Positions 44,421-54,101 are shown, counted from the first letter of the stretch. The stretch is DNA of 64,000 nt from Helicobacter cetorum (GCA_022729735.1 DZAY01000005.1:1-64000); one strand, 5' to 3'. Notes: generated by a model from the sequence alone, not told the origin. Numbers and translations: made by a program.

Positions 44421-45144
44421 ATATTCAGAATTAGAAAATAGATGGTTAAAATATAAGATAAAAACTCTTATTTATAAACTAATAATACCTCTGTTTGTTA
44501 TACTTATTTTACTTTTAATATACTTCTTTATAAAAGATGGAGTAGATACTAATCAAACTATTATTGAAACAAATACCACAACTCCAGAAAGTTCATATAG
44601 CTCTACTTCAATATCACCAGAATTAAATAAAACATTAAAAGCAGATTTTGGATTTGTAGATAGAATAAAAGATAAAGTTCAAAAAGAAGGACTTGCTCCA
44701 CCACCTCCACCAACAACAAAAATAGATTTACCTCCACCAATAGTTATACCTGCAAGTAGTAGTAGCAGTAGTAGCTCTCAAAAATCTTCAAGTAGCTCTA
44801 CAATGGGGTTTAATCTTCAATCTAAAGAGATGAATACAAAAGCAGATAAATTAGAGCTATTAGAGAGTAAATTCAAACAGAGCAATGATATAAAAGATGC
44901 TTTAGAGCTTTCAAGAGAGTTTTACAAAGTCAAAAACTATCCAAAAGCTCTAAATTGGGCAATTATTGCAAATGGTATTGATAGTAAAAATGCTGATAGT
45001 TGGATTATGTTTGCTAAATCTAAATATAAAATTGGAGATAGAGGAAAAGCTATTGAAGCTTTGGAAATATTTTCTAAAACAAGCAATTCAACAAGAGATG
45101 TTCTATTAGTGCTTGAAGCTATGAAAAGAGGAATTTTAGAATAA
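44413..45144 (+). CDS. MshN-like TPR pilus protein
   Basis: A 243-residue bitopic protein with one membrane helix (about 19-43), a proline- and serine-rich periplasmic linker (PPPPP and two serine runs, about 95-130) and a TPR-like C-terminal domain (ALNWAIIANGIDSKNADSWIMFAKSKYKIGDRGKAIEAL). This build and its position after the ExeA-type ATPase correspond to MshN. The serine run is encoded largely by AGT/AGC triplets near 44752-44800 and could vary in length. Its stop codon overlaps the next gene's start by one base. Confidence 0.7.
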   Translation: MGRYSELENRWLKYKIKTLIYKLIIPLFVILILLLIYFFIKDGVDTNQTIIETNTTTPESSYSSTSISPELNKTLKADFGFVDRIKDKVQKEGLAPPPPPTTKIDLPPPIVIPASSSSSSSSQKSSSSSTMGFNLQSKEMNTKADKLELLESKFKQSNDIKDALELSREFYKVKNYPKALNWAIIANGIDSKNADSWIMFAKSKYKIGDRGKAIEALEIFSKTSNSTRDVLLVLEAMKRGILE

Positions 45145-45677
45145 TGAGACCAGTTTTACTTATTTTTATATTTTCACTCACACTATTTGCAAATACAAGA
45201 GATTCTATTATGCAAATGTATAGCAGTGAAAATTATGAAAAAGCTTGTTTAGTTGGTAGTAGATTATTTGAAAAATATCCAGATGAAGATTTTATATCAA
45301 TGGTGGGATTTGCTTGTTTATATTCTGATTATGTAGATAAATTGATAATTCCTATTACAAAATTGAGAGATACAGAAGGTGGGCGAAAAAATTCTGCATT
45401 TTTTGCAATTGCACTAATGCAAAAAAAACTGTTATATTCTGCACTAATTGATAATATTGATATATTTGGAATTTCTATTCCAAGTATTGATTATGTTTTA
45501 TCAAAAATTTTTAATAAATATGTGCGAAAAGAGTTTATTTTAGAAAATGGAACATATATTATAAAAGATGGAGATTTGGAATACAAAATGAGAGTTGTTC
45601 AAAGTGGAGGTTACAAAAAAATTCAAGTTGATATATTTAAAAACTCTAAATTTATAAAAACTCACTACTATTGGTAA
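45144..45677 (+). CDS. Periplasmic protein of unknown function in the pilus operon
   Basis: I do not recognise a family. The 177-residue product has a signal peptide (about 1-17, MRPVLLIFIFSLTLFA), a helical-repeat-like first half (SENYEKACLVGSRLFEKYPDEDFISMVGFACLYSDYVD, TPR-like) and a short beta-rich end (EYKMRVVQSGGYKKIQVDIF). It lies between MshN-like and MshE-like genes with one-base and four-base spacing, so it is probably a periplasmic pilus assembly factor. It has no obvious equivalent in the Vibrio msh locus. Confidence 0.6.
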   Translation: MRPVLLIFIFSLTLFANTRDSIMQMYSSENYEKACLVGSRLFEKYPDEDFISMVGFACLYSDYVDKLIIPITKLRDTEGGRKNSAFFAIALMQKKLLYSALIDNIDIFGISIPSIDYVLSKIFNKYVRKEFILENGTYIIKDGDLEYKMRVVQSGGYKKIQVDIFKNSKFIKTHYYW

Positions 45678-45681
45678 GATT

Positions 45682-47460
45682 ATGGCAGAAATAACACAAC
45701 CTCAACAACCTGTAAAAATGAGAATAGGTGATAGATTAGTTCAAGCTGGATTAATCACCAATGAGCAGTTAATGCAAGCTTTGGGAGTGCAAAAAACTTT
45801 AACTGTTAGAAAAAAAATTATTAGAGTATTGGCAGATTTAGGTTTTATTGATGAAGATAAACTTATGGAATTCTTTGCCGAGCAAGGACGACTTGGCAAC
45901 TTAAATCTTGACTCAATTATTGAAGATTTTCCTGCTAATGAAGATGAAATACTTAAAAAGCTTAGTGGTGCATTAAAATTAGAGTTTATAGATTTGGAAA
46001 ACATAGATATAGATTCTAAAATTGCTACATCTGTTCCATTTGCTCAACTAAAAAAATTCTTAGCAATTCCAATTAATGAAAGTGAATTTAATATCTTAGT
46101 TGCATTTCGAGACCCATTAGATTTTAATGCTCAAGAGTTAATACAAAGGTCATTTAAGCGAAAACCTATAAAAGTTGTTGTTGCAAAGCGAGAACAAATT
46201 TTAAAATATTTAACTAAATTAGAAACAAATTTGAGTGTTTTGGATTTAGTTGTCAAAATTCGTCAAGAAATTTCACTAAATACTAATACAGAAAACATAG
46301 GTAAATCTACAAGTATTTTAAAGTTAATAGAGGTGATTTTAAAAAGTGCAATTACAAGTAGAGCAAGTGATATTCATATAGAGCCAACAATTAATGGTTG
46401 TATTGTAAGGCATAGAATTGATGGACTTTTGCAAGAGAGTTTTTCATTTGATGAAGATATTTTCCCGCCACTATCTTCAAGAATTAAACTCTTAGCATCA
46501 CTTGATATTGCAGAAAAACGAAAACCTCAAGATGGAAGATTTAGTGCAAAAATAGCAAATAAAGATTTTGATTTTAGGATTTCAACTCTTCCAACACTTT
46601 TGGGTGAATCGATAGTTATTAGGATACTTGATAAGTCAAAAATTATGATTAAATTAGAAGATTTAGGATTAAGTGAAAGCACATTTAAACGACTAAAAAA
46701 AGCGATGTCTTCACCACATGGAATGATTTTTGTAACAGGACCAACAGGAAGTGGTAAAACAACAACTCTTTATGCAGCTCTAAGTGCAATAAAAAGTGTA
46801 TCTAAAAAAATTCTAACAGTTGAAGACCCAGTTGAATATCAATTACCAATGGTTCAACAAATTGGTGTAAATGAAAAAGTTGGATTAACTTTTGCAACGG
46901 TTTTAAGAAGTATATTAAGACAAGACCCAGATATTATAATGATAGGTGAGGTTAGGGATACAGAAACCTTAAGAATTGCTATTCAAGCTGCATTAACAGG
47001 ACATTTAGTTTTTTCTACACTTCACACAAACGATGCAATTAGTGCAATTACAAGACTACTTGATATGGGAATTGAGAGTTACTTTGTAAGTAGTTCAGTT
47101 GTTGCAATCCAAGCACAAAGATTAATTCGGAGATTATGTGTGCATTGTAAAAAACCGACAGATTTAGCTGATAATGTATATGAAGAGATAAAAGATTATA
47201 TTCCAAAAGAGCATCAATTTTATAAAGCAATAGGATGTGATAAATGCTCAAATACAGGATATTTTGGGCGAGATATGGTTACTGAAATTTTACTTATAAA
47301 TGATAAAATATCTCACTATATAGCACAAAGAGCAGATATAACTTTAATCAAAGAAGAAGCATTTAGAGATGGGTTTAAAACAATGTTTGAAGATGGTGTA
47401 TTAAAAGCTTCAAAAGGTATTACAACGATGGAAGAAGTTTATAGGGTTACAAAATTATAA
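45682..47460 (+). CDS. mshE: MshE-like pilus extension ATPase with N-terminal MshEN domain
   Basis: The 592-residue cytoplasmic GspE/PilB-family motor. Residues about 14-70 form an MshEN domain: the first 24-residue cyclic-di-GMP motif reads RIGDRLVQAGLITNEQLMQ..GVQ (14-37), close to consensus, while the second (45-68) has KII where RLG is expected. The ATPase core has GPTGSGKTTTLYA, the Asp and His boxes, Walker B IMIGEVRD and a tetracysteine zinc site (CVHCKKP, CDKCSNTG). Pilus extension may thus respond to cyclic-di-GMP (inference from MshE of Vibrio). mshG starts on its last base. Confidence 0.92.
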   Translation: MAEITQPQQPVKMRIGDRLVQAGLITNEQLMQALGVQKTLTVRKKIIRVLADLGFIDEDKLMEFFAEQGRLGNLNLDSIIEDFPANEDEILKKLSGALKLEFIDLENIDIDSKIATSVPFAQLKKFLAIPINESEFNILVAFRDPLDFNAQELIQRSFKRKPIKVVVAKREQILKYLTKLETNLSVLDLVVKIRQEISLNTNTENIGKSTSILKLIEVILKSAITSRASDIHIEPTINGCIVRHRIDGLLQESFSFDEDIFPPLSSRIKLLASLDIAEKRKPQDGRFSAKIANKDFDFRISTLPTLLGESIVIRILDKSKIMIKLEDLGLSESTFKRLKKAMSSPHGMIFVTGPTGSGKTTTLYAALSAIKSVSKKILTVEDPVEYQLPMVQQIGVNEKVGLTFATVLRSILRQDPDIIMIGEVRDTETLRIAIQAALTGHLVFSTLHTNDAISAITRLLDMGIESYFVSSSVVAIQAQRLIRRLCVHCKKPTDLADNVYEEIKDYIPKEHQFYKAIGCDKCSNTGYFGRDMVTEILLINDKISHYIAQRADITLIKEEAFRDGFKTMFEDGVLKASKGITTMEEVYRVTKL

Positions 47461-48704
47461 TGAGATATTTTGATGTTACAGTCTTAATTAAAGGCAAAAA
47501 AGAGATAGTTAAAATTAAAGCAGAAAGTCGTCAAGATGCTATTTCAATTGCAAAAAATAGAGTTGTTGGAATTCCATTAAGAGCAATTGAGGGCAATCCA
47601 TCTTTGATGAACTTATATGATGAGCATATAGGTAATATCAAAAATAAAATTATTCCAAAAAAAAATATAAAAATAGAAACTATAATTGGAGCTATGCGAC
47701 AATTAGCTGTAATGACTGGAGCTGGAATATCTATTCATCAATCAATCCAAAATATAATTGATATGACAAATGAAAAAGATTTTAAAGAGATTATGCAGAC
47801 AGCTTATGATGGAATAAACTCTGGAAAAAGTTTAAGTGAAGCTCTTTTACCATACAAAAAAGAGCTTGGAAATTTGACAATTTCTATGATAGATTTGGGT
47901 GAAAAGACAGGAAATTTACCAGAATCACTTGCAATGCTTACAAAAACTTTAGAAGATTTAAAAGAGAATAGAGATAAATTTAAAAAAGCTCTAAGGTATC
48001 CATTGATTACTTTAACTGCTATGGCAATCGCATTTGTTATTCTAATTTTATTGGTTGTGCCAAAATTTAAAGCAATTTTTGCATCATTTAAAGCAGAACT
48101 GCCAATGCCAACAAAAGTTTTACTTGCAATAGAACATGCTTTATCAAATTATGGATTGCTTATTTTAGGATTTTTTGTAGCCCTATATTTTGCATTTAAA
48201 TATATGTATGGAGCTAATGAAAATTTTAAAAATAGTGTAGATAGATACACTCTAAAGCTCTATTTAATTGGTGATATTATCTATTTATCTTCATTAAATC
48301 TATTCATGATTTCAATATCACAATTAGCAAAAGCAGGAATTCCATTAACTGATGCTCTAAATTCTGGAATTAGTATGGTTGATAATAAATATTTAAGAGA
48401 TAAACTTTCACTAATTTCAGCTTCAATTCAAAAAGGTGGAGATTTAACAACAGGTTTTAAAGATAGCGAACTATTTGAAAATATGATTATTCAAATGGTT
48501 CATGCTGGAGAAATTAGTGGTAGTTTAGATGAACTGCTTGGCAAAGGGGCTCAATATTATAAGATGAGATTTGATAATATTTTGGATAACATCTCATCAT
48601 ATATTGAGCCTTTAATGTTGGCATTTATCGCAGGATTGGTGCTTTTATTAGCATTAGGAATTTTCTTACCTATGTGGGATTTATCATCAGCTGTTAAAAA
48701 GTAA
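47460..48704 (+). CDS. mshG: MshG/GspF-like inner-membrane platform protein
   Basis: A 414-residue polytopic protein with two T2SSF domains (about 70-195 and 275-395), three membrane helices near 185, 225 and 385, and the conserved MRQLAVMTGAGISIHQSI and LAKAGIPLTDALNSGI signatures. It is the rotor/platform on which the extension ATPase acts. Length is normal for GspF/PilC. It follows mshE without a gap and precedes aroE by 12 bases. Confidence 0.92.
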   Translation: MRYFDVTVLIKGKKEIVKIKAESRQDAISIAKNRVVGIPLRAIEGNPSLMNLYDEHIGNIKNKIIPKKNIKIETIIGAMRQLAVMTGAGISIHQSIQNIIDMTNEKDFKEIMQTAYDGINSGKSLSEALLPYKKELGNLTISMIDLGEKTGNLPESLAMLTKTLEDLKENRDKFKKALRYPLITLTAMAIAFVILILLVVPKFKAIFASFKAELPMPTKVLLAIEHALSNYGLLILGFFVALYFAFKYMYGANENFKNSVDRYTLKLYLIGDIIYLSSLNLFMISISQLAKAGIPLTDALNSGISMVDNKYLRDKLSLISASIQKGGDLTTGFKDSELFENMIIQMVHAGEISGSLDELLGKGAQYYKMRFDNILDNISSYIEPLMLAFIAGLVLLLALGIFLPMWDLSSAVKK

Positions 48705-48715
48705 AAAGGAGTGAT

Positions 48716-49513
48716 ATGAAAACATTTGCAGTAATTGGAAATCCAATTTCTCACTCTCTCTCTCCACAAATGCAAAATTATGCAATTTCAAAATTAAAAA
48801 TTGAAGCTATGTATCTTAGATATTTGTTAGAAGATGGGAATAGATTAAAAGAAAAGTTTTTAAAGCTTAAATTAGATGGAGCAAATATTACACTTCCATA
48901 TAAAGAGTTTGCATATAATTTAGTTGATGAGGTTAGAGGCGATGCAATTGGAATGAAATCTGTAAATACAGTAGTTTTAGAAGATGGCAGATTAATTGGC
49001 TACAATAGTGATGGCTTTGGATTTATGAAATCTATTGAAGAGTTTGAAGCAAAAAATATACTGCTACTTGGTGCAGGTGGCACGGCAAGGAGTATTGCTT
49101 ATATCTTAAAATCAAATGAAATTGATGTAACTATTTTAAATCGCTCAAAAGAGCGATTAAGCTATTTTAAAGAATTTAAAGTTGCAACTTTTGAAGATTT
49201 TAACAGTTTTGAAGATTTTGATTTAGTTGTAAATAGCACTTCAGCAGGGCTTAAAGATAGCTACCTTCCAGCTCCAATTGATATATTAAATAGAGTTTTT
49301 GAAAGAGGTGCTAATGCTTTTGATGTAATTTATGGCAAAAAAACCCCATTTTTAGAGTTAGCAACAGCTCATAATAGAAAAATTAAAGATGGAGCTTCTA
49401 TGTTAATTTATCAAGGAGCTATGTCTCTTAATCTATTTTTAAATTCACAATTTAGTGTTGAGGAGATTGCAAAACTGCTAAGAGATGGACTTTCTAAAGA
49501 AGCCCTGCTTTGA
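48716..49513 (+). CDS. aroE: Shikimate dehydrogenase AroE
   Basis: AroE reduces 3-dehydroshikimate with NADPH in aromatic amino acid synthesis. The 265-residue protein has GNPISHSLSPQMQNY (shikimate binding), the catalytic lysine in NITLPYKE, GYNSDGFGF, the NADP loop LLGAGGTARSIAY with NRSKERL, and the closing GASMLIYQGAMSLNLF. SD AAGGAG precedes ATG. Carried at the tail of the pilus operon; the link to the pilus is genomic, not functional. Confidence 0.96.
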   Translation: MKTFAVIGNPISHSLSPQMQNYAISKLKIEAMYLRYLLEDGNRLKEKFLKLKLDGANITLPYKEFAYNLVDEVRGDAIGMKSVNTVVLEDGRLIGYNSDGFGFMKSIEEFEAKNILLLGAGGTARSIAYILKSNEIDVTILNRSKERLSYFKEFKVATFEDFNSFEDFDLVVNSTSAGLKDSYLPAPIDILNRVFERGANAFDVIYGKKTPFLELATAHNRKIKDGASMLIYQGAMSLNLFLNSQFSVEEIAKLLRDGLSKEALL

Positions 49514-50265
49514 GCTATAATCCAGATATTTTAAATTATAAACCAATTTTAAAATTAGATGAGATTGAAATTTTAGAAGATATAAATAGTCAAATCTCTT
49601 TGAAAAAATTTTTATCAAATAAAAATTTAGTAGAAAAATTTGGTTTTGATTTTATATATACAAGTGCAAAAATAGAAGGTAATACTTACTCTAAAGCTGA
49701 TGCAATTACACTTTTAGATTATGGACGAACTGCTGGAGGAAAAAGCTTTAGCGATGCAAAAATGTTAATAAATTTAAATAAAGCTTTTAAATTTATTTTA
49801 CATGGTGATTGTGAAATTAATAAATTAAAACTTAGACAAATTCATACTATTTTAGCTGATGAGCTTATAGATGATATAGATTTAGGTTCTGTACGAAAAA
49901 GAGGAGTTTTGATTAAAGGTAGTAATTACACTCCTTTAGCTGATTTTATTACTTTAGAGAGTGAGCTTGATAGATTAATCTCTATTTATAAAACTATTCA
50001 AAATCCATTTGATAAAGCTTTGTATCTTCATAATAATCTTGCTTATTTACAATATTTTATCGATGTAAATAAACGAACTGCAAGAGTGGTTTTGAATTTA
50101 TCGTTAAAATGTGATGATAAAATGATTTTAATACCAGATGAAGAAAAAATAGAGTTATATATTGATGGCATTTTAGACTATTATGAGAGTGGAAATAGTC
50201 AAAAATCAAAAGAGTTTTTTATTATAAGTTATCAAAAAGTTGCAAATCTTGCAAAAGGTTTTTAG
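49510..50265 (+). CDS. Fic-domain-like protein with degenerate active site
   Basis: A 251-residue protein of the Fic fold. A class II-type inhibitory motif TSAKIEGN (51-58) is intact in the N-terminal helix. The active-site loop, normally H-P-F-x-(D/E)-G-N-(G/K)-R-x-x-R, reads QYFIDVNKRTAR (181-192): the catalytic histidine is glutamine and the first glycine is valine, while Asn, Lys, Arg and the final Arg remain. Fic enzymes usually transfer AMP to target proteins; without the histidine normal catalysis is unlikely. It starts at TTG overlapping the aroE stop, and the next gene follows with no gap. Confidence 0.8.
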   Translation: MSYNPDILNYKPILKLDEIEILEDINSQISLKKFLSNKNLVEKFGFDFIYTSAKIEGNTYSKADAITLLDYGRTAGGKSFSDAKMLINLNKAFKFILHGDCEINKLKLRQIHTILADELIDDIDLGSVRKRGVLIKGSNYTPLADFITLESELDRLISIYKTIQNPFDKALYLHNNLAYLQYFIDVNKRTARVVLNLSLKCDDKMILIPDEEKIELYIDGILDYYESGNSQKSKEFFIISYQKVANLAKGF

Positions 50266-50823
50266 ATGATAGATTTAATTGCTATAAAATTAATTGAAGC
50301 ATTAGGTGGTTTTTTATTTGAAAATTATATAAATAAAATGGCTGAAATATCATTAGAAAATGCTCCAAGTTGGTATGAAAATGTGGTTGATGAGAGTAAA
50401 ATATATGTTTTTTATGCAGAGTCTGGAGGAGTTGATATAATTCCAAAAGCAAAAAACAGAACAAGAGAACTTATGATAGAAAAGATTGATAATATAATTG
50501 AGATAGTTATATATGATAATTTTAGAGATATTCAAAGTGGAGCTGAAAATAGATTAATTCAAGAGTGGAAAGTTGATAATAATTTACCTATTTTTGTAGA
50601 TAAATCTATAACTTATGACAAGATAGAGCAAGTTGGAGCAAGAGAAGAAGGTTTTTTTACAAAAAAAAGAGATGCAATGGTATTTATTAGAGCATATATT
50701 CCCAAAAAAGTAGTTTTTGAATATCAAAAAGAGAGAATTATAAATTTAAAAAATGGGTTATTAAAAGAAAAATCAGATAGTGCATTTGATGAGTTAGAAG
50801 ATGAAATAAAAGAGTTTGAATAA
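50266..50823 (+). CDS. Hypothetical protein, last gene of the long operon
   Basis: I do not recognise a family with confidence. The 185-residue product has no clear signal peptide; it begins with a moderately hydrophobic helix (IDLIAIKLIEALGGFLF), then a mixed alpha/beta middle (APSWYENVVDESKIYVFYAESGG) faintly like LPP20-type lipoprotein domains, and a very acidic tail (DELEDEIKEFE). It starts directly after the Fic-like stop codon, suggesting coupled expression and perhaps partnership with it. It ends three bases from the convergent sensor kinase gene. Confidence 0.55.
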   Translation: MIDLIAIKLIEALGGFLFENYINKMAEISLENAPSWYENVVDESKIYVFYAESGGVDIIPKAKNRTRELMIEKIDNIIEIVIYDNFRDIQSGAENRLIQEWKVDNNLPIFVDKSITYDKIEQVGAREEGFFTKKRDAMVFIRAYIPKKVVFEYQKERIINLKNGLLKEKSDSAFDELEDEIKEFE

Positions 50824-50826
50824 AAA

Positions 50827-53430
50827 TTATTTTTCTAATTTCAAAATTTCTACAATATCTCTATCAATTTCCAATAAATCAAATGTATTAATATCAATTA
50901 ATAGTTTATTAAATAGCTCTTGTAGTGATTTATTATCTTTAATTAAACTCTCTATTTCTGCTGAAACATTTATATAATCATCAAATTCAGAACTTTCTCG
51001 TAAAAGTCTTAATTTTTGAATTAGAGGTTGTATCTTTTCTATGTCTTGAGCAGTTATTTCAACTTTTTCTAAAATTTTTATATCATCTTTTTGATATTTG
51101 AGATATTTTTTTAACTCATTTAAAATATCATCTAATTTTGATGGTTTGGAGATATAACCATCAAATTTCAAAAGACTATTTTTTATATCAATTACAGAAG
51201 CAGTCAGTGCGATAATTGGCACATCTAAAAACTCTTTTATCTTTTCTGTGGCTTCATAACCATCCATAACAGGCATTCTAATATCCATAAGTATCAATTC
51301 TGGTAAAAACTCTCTTGCTTTAGCAATAGCATCAGCTCCATCAACAGCTTCTAATGTTTGAATATTAAACATTTTTAAAGTATCTACAAATATTTCTCTA
51401 TTAAAATCAATATCATCAACAACCAATACTTTTTGATTTAAAAACTTAATATAATCTTTAGATTTGGAATTATTCTCTTTTACCTCATCATCTCGCTTTT
51501 TTACTTCTTTAATATCTTTTAGCACAATTGTAAATACAGAACCTTCTCCGATTTTACTCTCAACATATATTTCACCATTCATAATAGATAATAGTTTTTT
51601 GGTAATGGCAAGTCCCAATCCAGTGCCTTCATACTTTCTACTATTTTTATTCTCTTTTTGCACAAAGACATCAAATATTGAAACTTTATCACTATCTAAA
51701 ATTCCAATTCCACTATCTGCAACTTTAATTACCAAATTTGTTTCATCAAACAAAGCTACAACATTTATAAATCCACTCTCTGTAAATTTAACACCATTTC
51801 CTATTATATTTATTAAAATTTGTCTCAATCTACTCTCATCTAATAGTAAATATTTAGGAATTGAATCATCAATATTTATATCAAATTTAATCCCTTTTTG
51901 CCCACATTTATAATCAAAAATTGTTTTTAAATCAAATATTAAATTTCTTATATCCACACTATGTAAATTCAGTGTAAGTTTTCCTGTATCAAGTTTGGAA
52001 AAATCTAAAATATCATTTATTAAATTCAAAAGATTTTTAGAGCTAATTTGAATAGACTCTACATAATTTTTTTGTATTTGAGATAACTCACCTTTTGATA
52101 ATAGTTCGCTAAATCCTATGATTGCATTCATTGGAGTTTTTATCTCATGAGTTAAATTTGTAAAAAATTGAGATTTAATTAAATTTGCTTTTTCTGCTTC
52201 TTCTTTGGCATATTTAAGAGCTTCTTGAGTTAATTTTATATCAGTAATATCTTGATTTGTTCCAACAACTCTAACCTTTTCTTCACTCTCTACCAATCTA
52301 CCTTTGGCTTGTATATATTTTATTTCACCATTTATTACTATTTTAAACTCAAAATTACAACTTTCACAACCATCAGTTTCTATTTTTTTCAATAAATCTA
52401 ATACATATCGCTTATCATCTTTATGCACTTTTTCTAAAAATTCACTTAATGAGTAAAAACTTTTCTCTTCTAAGTTGTATATTCTTCTCATCTCTTCAGA
52501 AATTTTAATCTGATTTCCATCCAAAGTAGATTCAAAACTTCCAAAATGTGCTATTTTTTGAGCCTCTTCAAGTGAGTTTTTTGTCTCTTCTATTACTTGA
52601 TGGCTCATTTTTTCATCTGTAATATCATACATTATCCAAACAACACCACCATTTAAATTATTACTATCAAGAGCTTTCCCAAAAATTCTAACCCAAAGAA
52701 CTTTTGCACTTTTTGTTTTGAGCTGATAATCAATTTCTACACAATCACCATTGATTAATTTATCATAATAGTTTTTAAAAAAGTTTCCAAAATGGTAACT
52801 ATCTAAATGTATAAGCTCCACACTATTTCCAATAATCTCACTTTCACTATACTCAAATGTATCCAAAAATTTTTGATTTACTTTAGAAAAAAATCTTCCA
52901 TTAATCAAAAATATGATTGACATTTGTGTATTATTAAAAATTGCTTCAAGCTCTGTATTTTTATGTTGTAACTCTACATCTTTATGTTTTAACTCTGTAA
53001 TATCTGTAAAAATTGATAAAATCACCTCTTTAGAGTGATAATAAAATCGCATTGCTGTTAAAACTGCCCACTTATCTGTTTCTCCACCCATACTTTTTAC
53101 TCGTAAAGGATAATTTACAATATATTTCTTATCTCTGATACTATCAAATATATCTTTTCTTGCTTTTGCATCTTCATAAAAATCTTTTGTGCAGTAGTTT
53201 GAAAGCTCTGTTTTGTTTGTATTTACTATATTAAAAAATCTTTTAGCTGGTCCATTTGCTTTTATAAAAGTTCCACTTTCCAAATCTGTAATTACAACAG
53301 GGAGAGGATTTATTTCAAAAAGCAGTCTAAAGTTATCAATATCTCTTTTATATTTAACTCTCTCAAAATAGATATATAATCCCACAAAAAATATATTTAG
53401 TGCTATTGAGAAAGCTAAAACAATATCCAT
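50827..53430 (-). CDS. Hybrid sensor histidine kinase with PAS domains and receiver
   Basis: An 867-residue membrane-bound hybrid kinase: one N-terminal membrane helix (about 3-21), three PAS-type domains (about 35-150, 160-280, 295-405), HisKA with phospho-acceptor in NLTHEIKTPMNAIIG (about 425), HATPase (DSGIGILD, GTGLGLAITKKL, about 535-645) and a receiver with VVDDIDFNREIF and phospho-acceptor in LILMDIRMPVMDG (about 670-790). The remaining 80 residues are helical and may be a degenerate HPt-like tail without a clear histidine. It follows queC by two bases on the same strand. No DNA-binding partner is encoded next to it. Confidence 0.92.
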   Translation of the reverse strand: MDIVLAFSIALNIFFVGLYIYFERVKYKRDIDNFRLLFEINPLPVVITDLESGTFIKANGPAKRFFNIVNTNKTELSNYCTKDFYEDAKARKDIFDSIRDKKYIVNYPLRVKSMGGETDKWAVLTAMRFYYHSKEVILSIFTDITELKHKDVELQHKNTELEAIFNNTQMSIIFLINGRFFSKVNQKFLDTFEYSESEIIGNSVELIHLDSYHFGNFFKNYYDKLINGDCVEIDYQLKTKSAKVLWVRIFGKALDSNNLNGGVVWIMYDITDEKMSHQVIEETKNSLEEAQKIAHFGSFESTLDGNQIKISEEMRRIYNLEEKSFYSLSEFLEKVHKDDKRYVLDLLKKIETDGCESCNFEFKIVINGEIKYIQAKGRLVESEEKVRVVGTNQDITDIKLTQEALKYAKEEAEKANLIKSQFFTNLTHEIKTPMNAIIGFSELLSKGELSQIQKNYVESIQISSKNLLNLINDILDFSKLDTGKLTLNLHSVDIRNLIFDLKTIFDYKCGQKGIKFDINIDDSIPKYLLLDESRLRQILINIIGNGVKFTESGFINVVALFDETNLVIKVADSGIGILDSDKVSIFDVFVQKENKNSRKYEGTGLGLAITKKLLSIMNGEIYVESKIGEGSVFTIVLKDIKEVKKRDDEVKENNSKSKDYIKFLNQKVLVVDDIDFNREIFVDTLKMFNIQTLEAVDGADAIAKAREFLPELILMDIRMPVMDGYEATEKIKEFLDVPIIALTASVIDIKNSLLKFDGYISKPSKLDDILNELKKYLKYQKDDIKILEKVEITAQDIEKIQPLIQKLRLLRESSEFDDYINVSAEIESLIKDNKSLQELFNKLLIDINTFDLLEIDRDIVEILKLEK

Positions 53431-53432
53431 AA

Positions 53433-54101
53433 CTACTCCTTGTATGCTATTTTGTCCTCTATATTGGCTTCTTTAAAACCTTTTAATCTCAATCTACAAC
53501 TATCACAAACTCCACAAGCCTTATCTTCATCTAAATAACAACTCCAAGTTAGCTCTAATGGAACTCTTAATTTTATCGCTTCTTTGACTATATCTCTCTT
53601 TTTTAGATTAATTAAAGGTGTAGCAATTTTAAGTTTTGTAGCATATTTTGTTCCAATATTTATGGACTTTTCAAAACTATTTATAAACTCTGCTCTACAA
53701 TCAGGATAACCACTACTATCTTCTTCAACAACTCCAATAAAAATTGCTTCAGCTTTTTCTTTTTCAGCAACTGCTGTTGCAATACTTAAAAATATTCCAT
53801 TTCTAAATGGCACATAAGTAACTGGAATAACTCCTTCTATAATTCCATCAGTTGGGACTTCTATATTTATATCGGTCAAAGCAGAATGTCCAATAGCTTT
53901 AAAAAAATCTAAATCTATTTCTATCTTTTTTGCACCAAGAGTATCAGAAATTGCTCTAAAAGCTTCTAACTCTTTTTTCATTGTTCGTTGAAAATAGTTA
54001 AAATGGAGTGTTATTATTTCGTAATTTTGCTCTTTTGCAATATATGCACAAAGAGAACTATCCATTCCACCACTTAATATACAAATTGCTTTTTTTTTCA
54101 T
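53433..54101 (-). CDS. queC: 7-cyano-7-deazaguanine synthase QueC
   Basis: QueC converts 7-carboxy-7-deazaguanine to preQ0 in queuosine synthesis. The 222-residue protein has the PP-loop [15 protein letters not shown] and the zinc site in [17 protein letters not shown], both diagnostic; [11 protein letters not shown] is also typical. SD AAAGGA precedes ATG. It lies 82 bases after the last prepilin gene; a 7-bp stem (ATAACCT/AGGTTAT) occurs in that gap. No other queuosine genes are seen. Confidence 0.96.
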   Translation of the reverse strand: MKKKAICILSGGMDSSLCAYIAKEQNYEIITLHFNYFQRTMKKELEAFRAISDTLGAKKIEIDLDFFKAIGHSALTDINIEVPTDGIIEGVIPVTYVPFRNGIFLSIATAVAEKEKAEAIFIGVVEEDSSGYPDCRAEFINSFEKSINIGTKYATKLKIATPLINLKKRDIVKEAIKLRVPLELTWSCYLDEDKACGVCDSCRLRLKGFKEANIEDKIAYKE

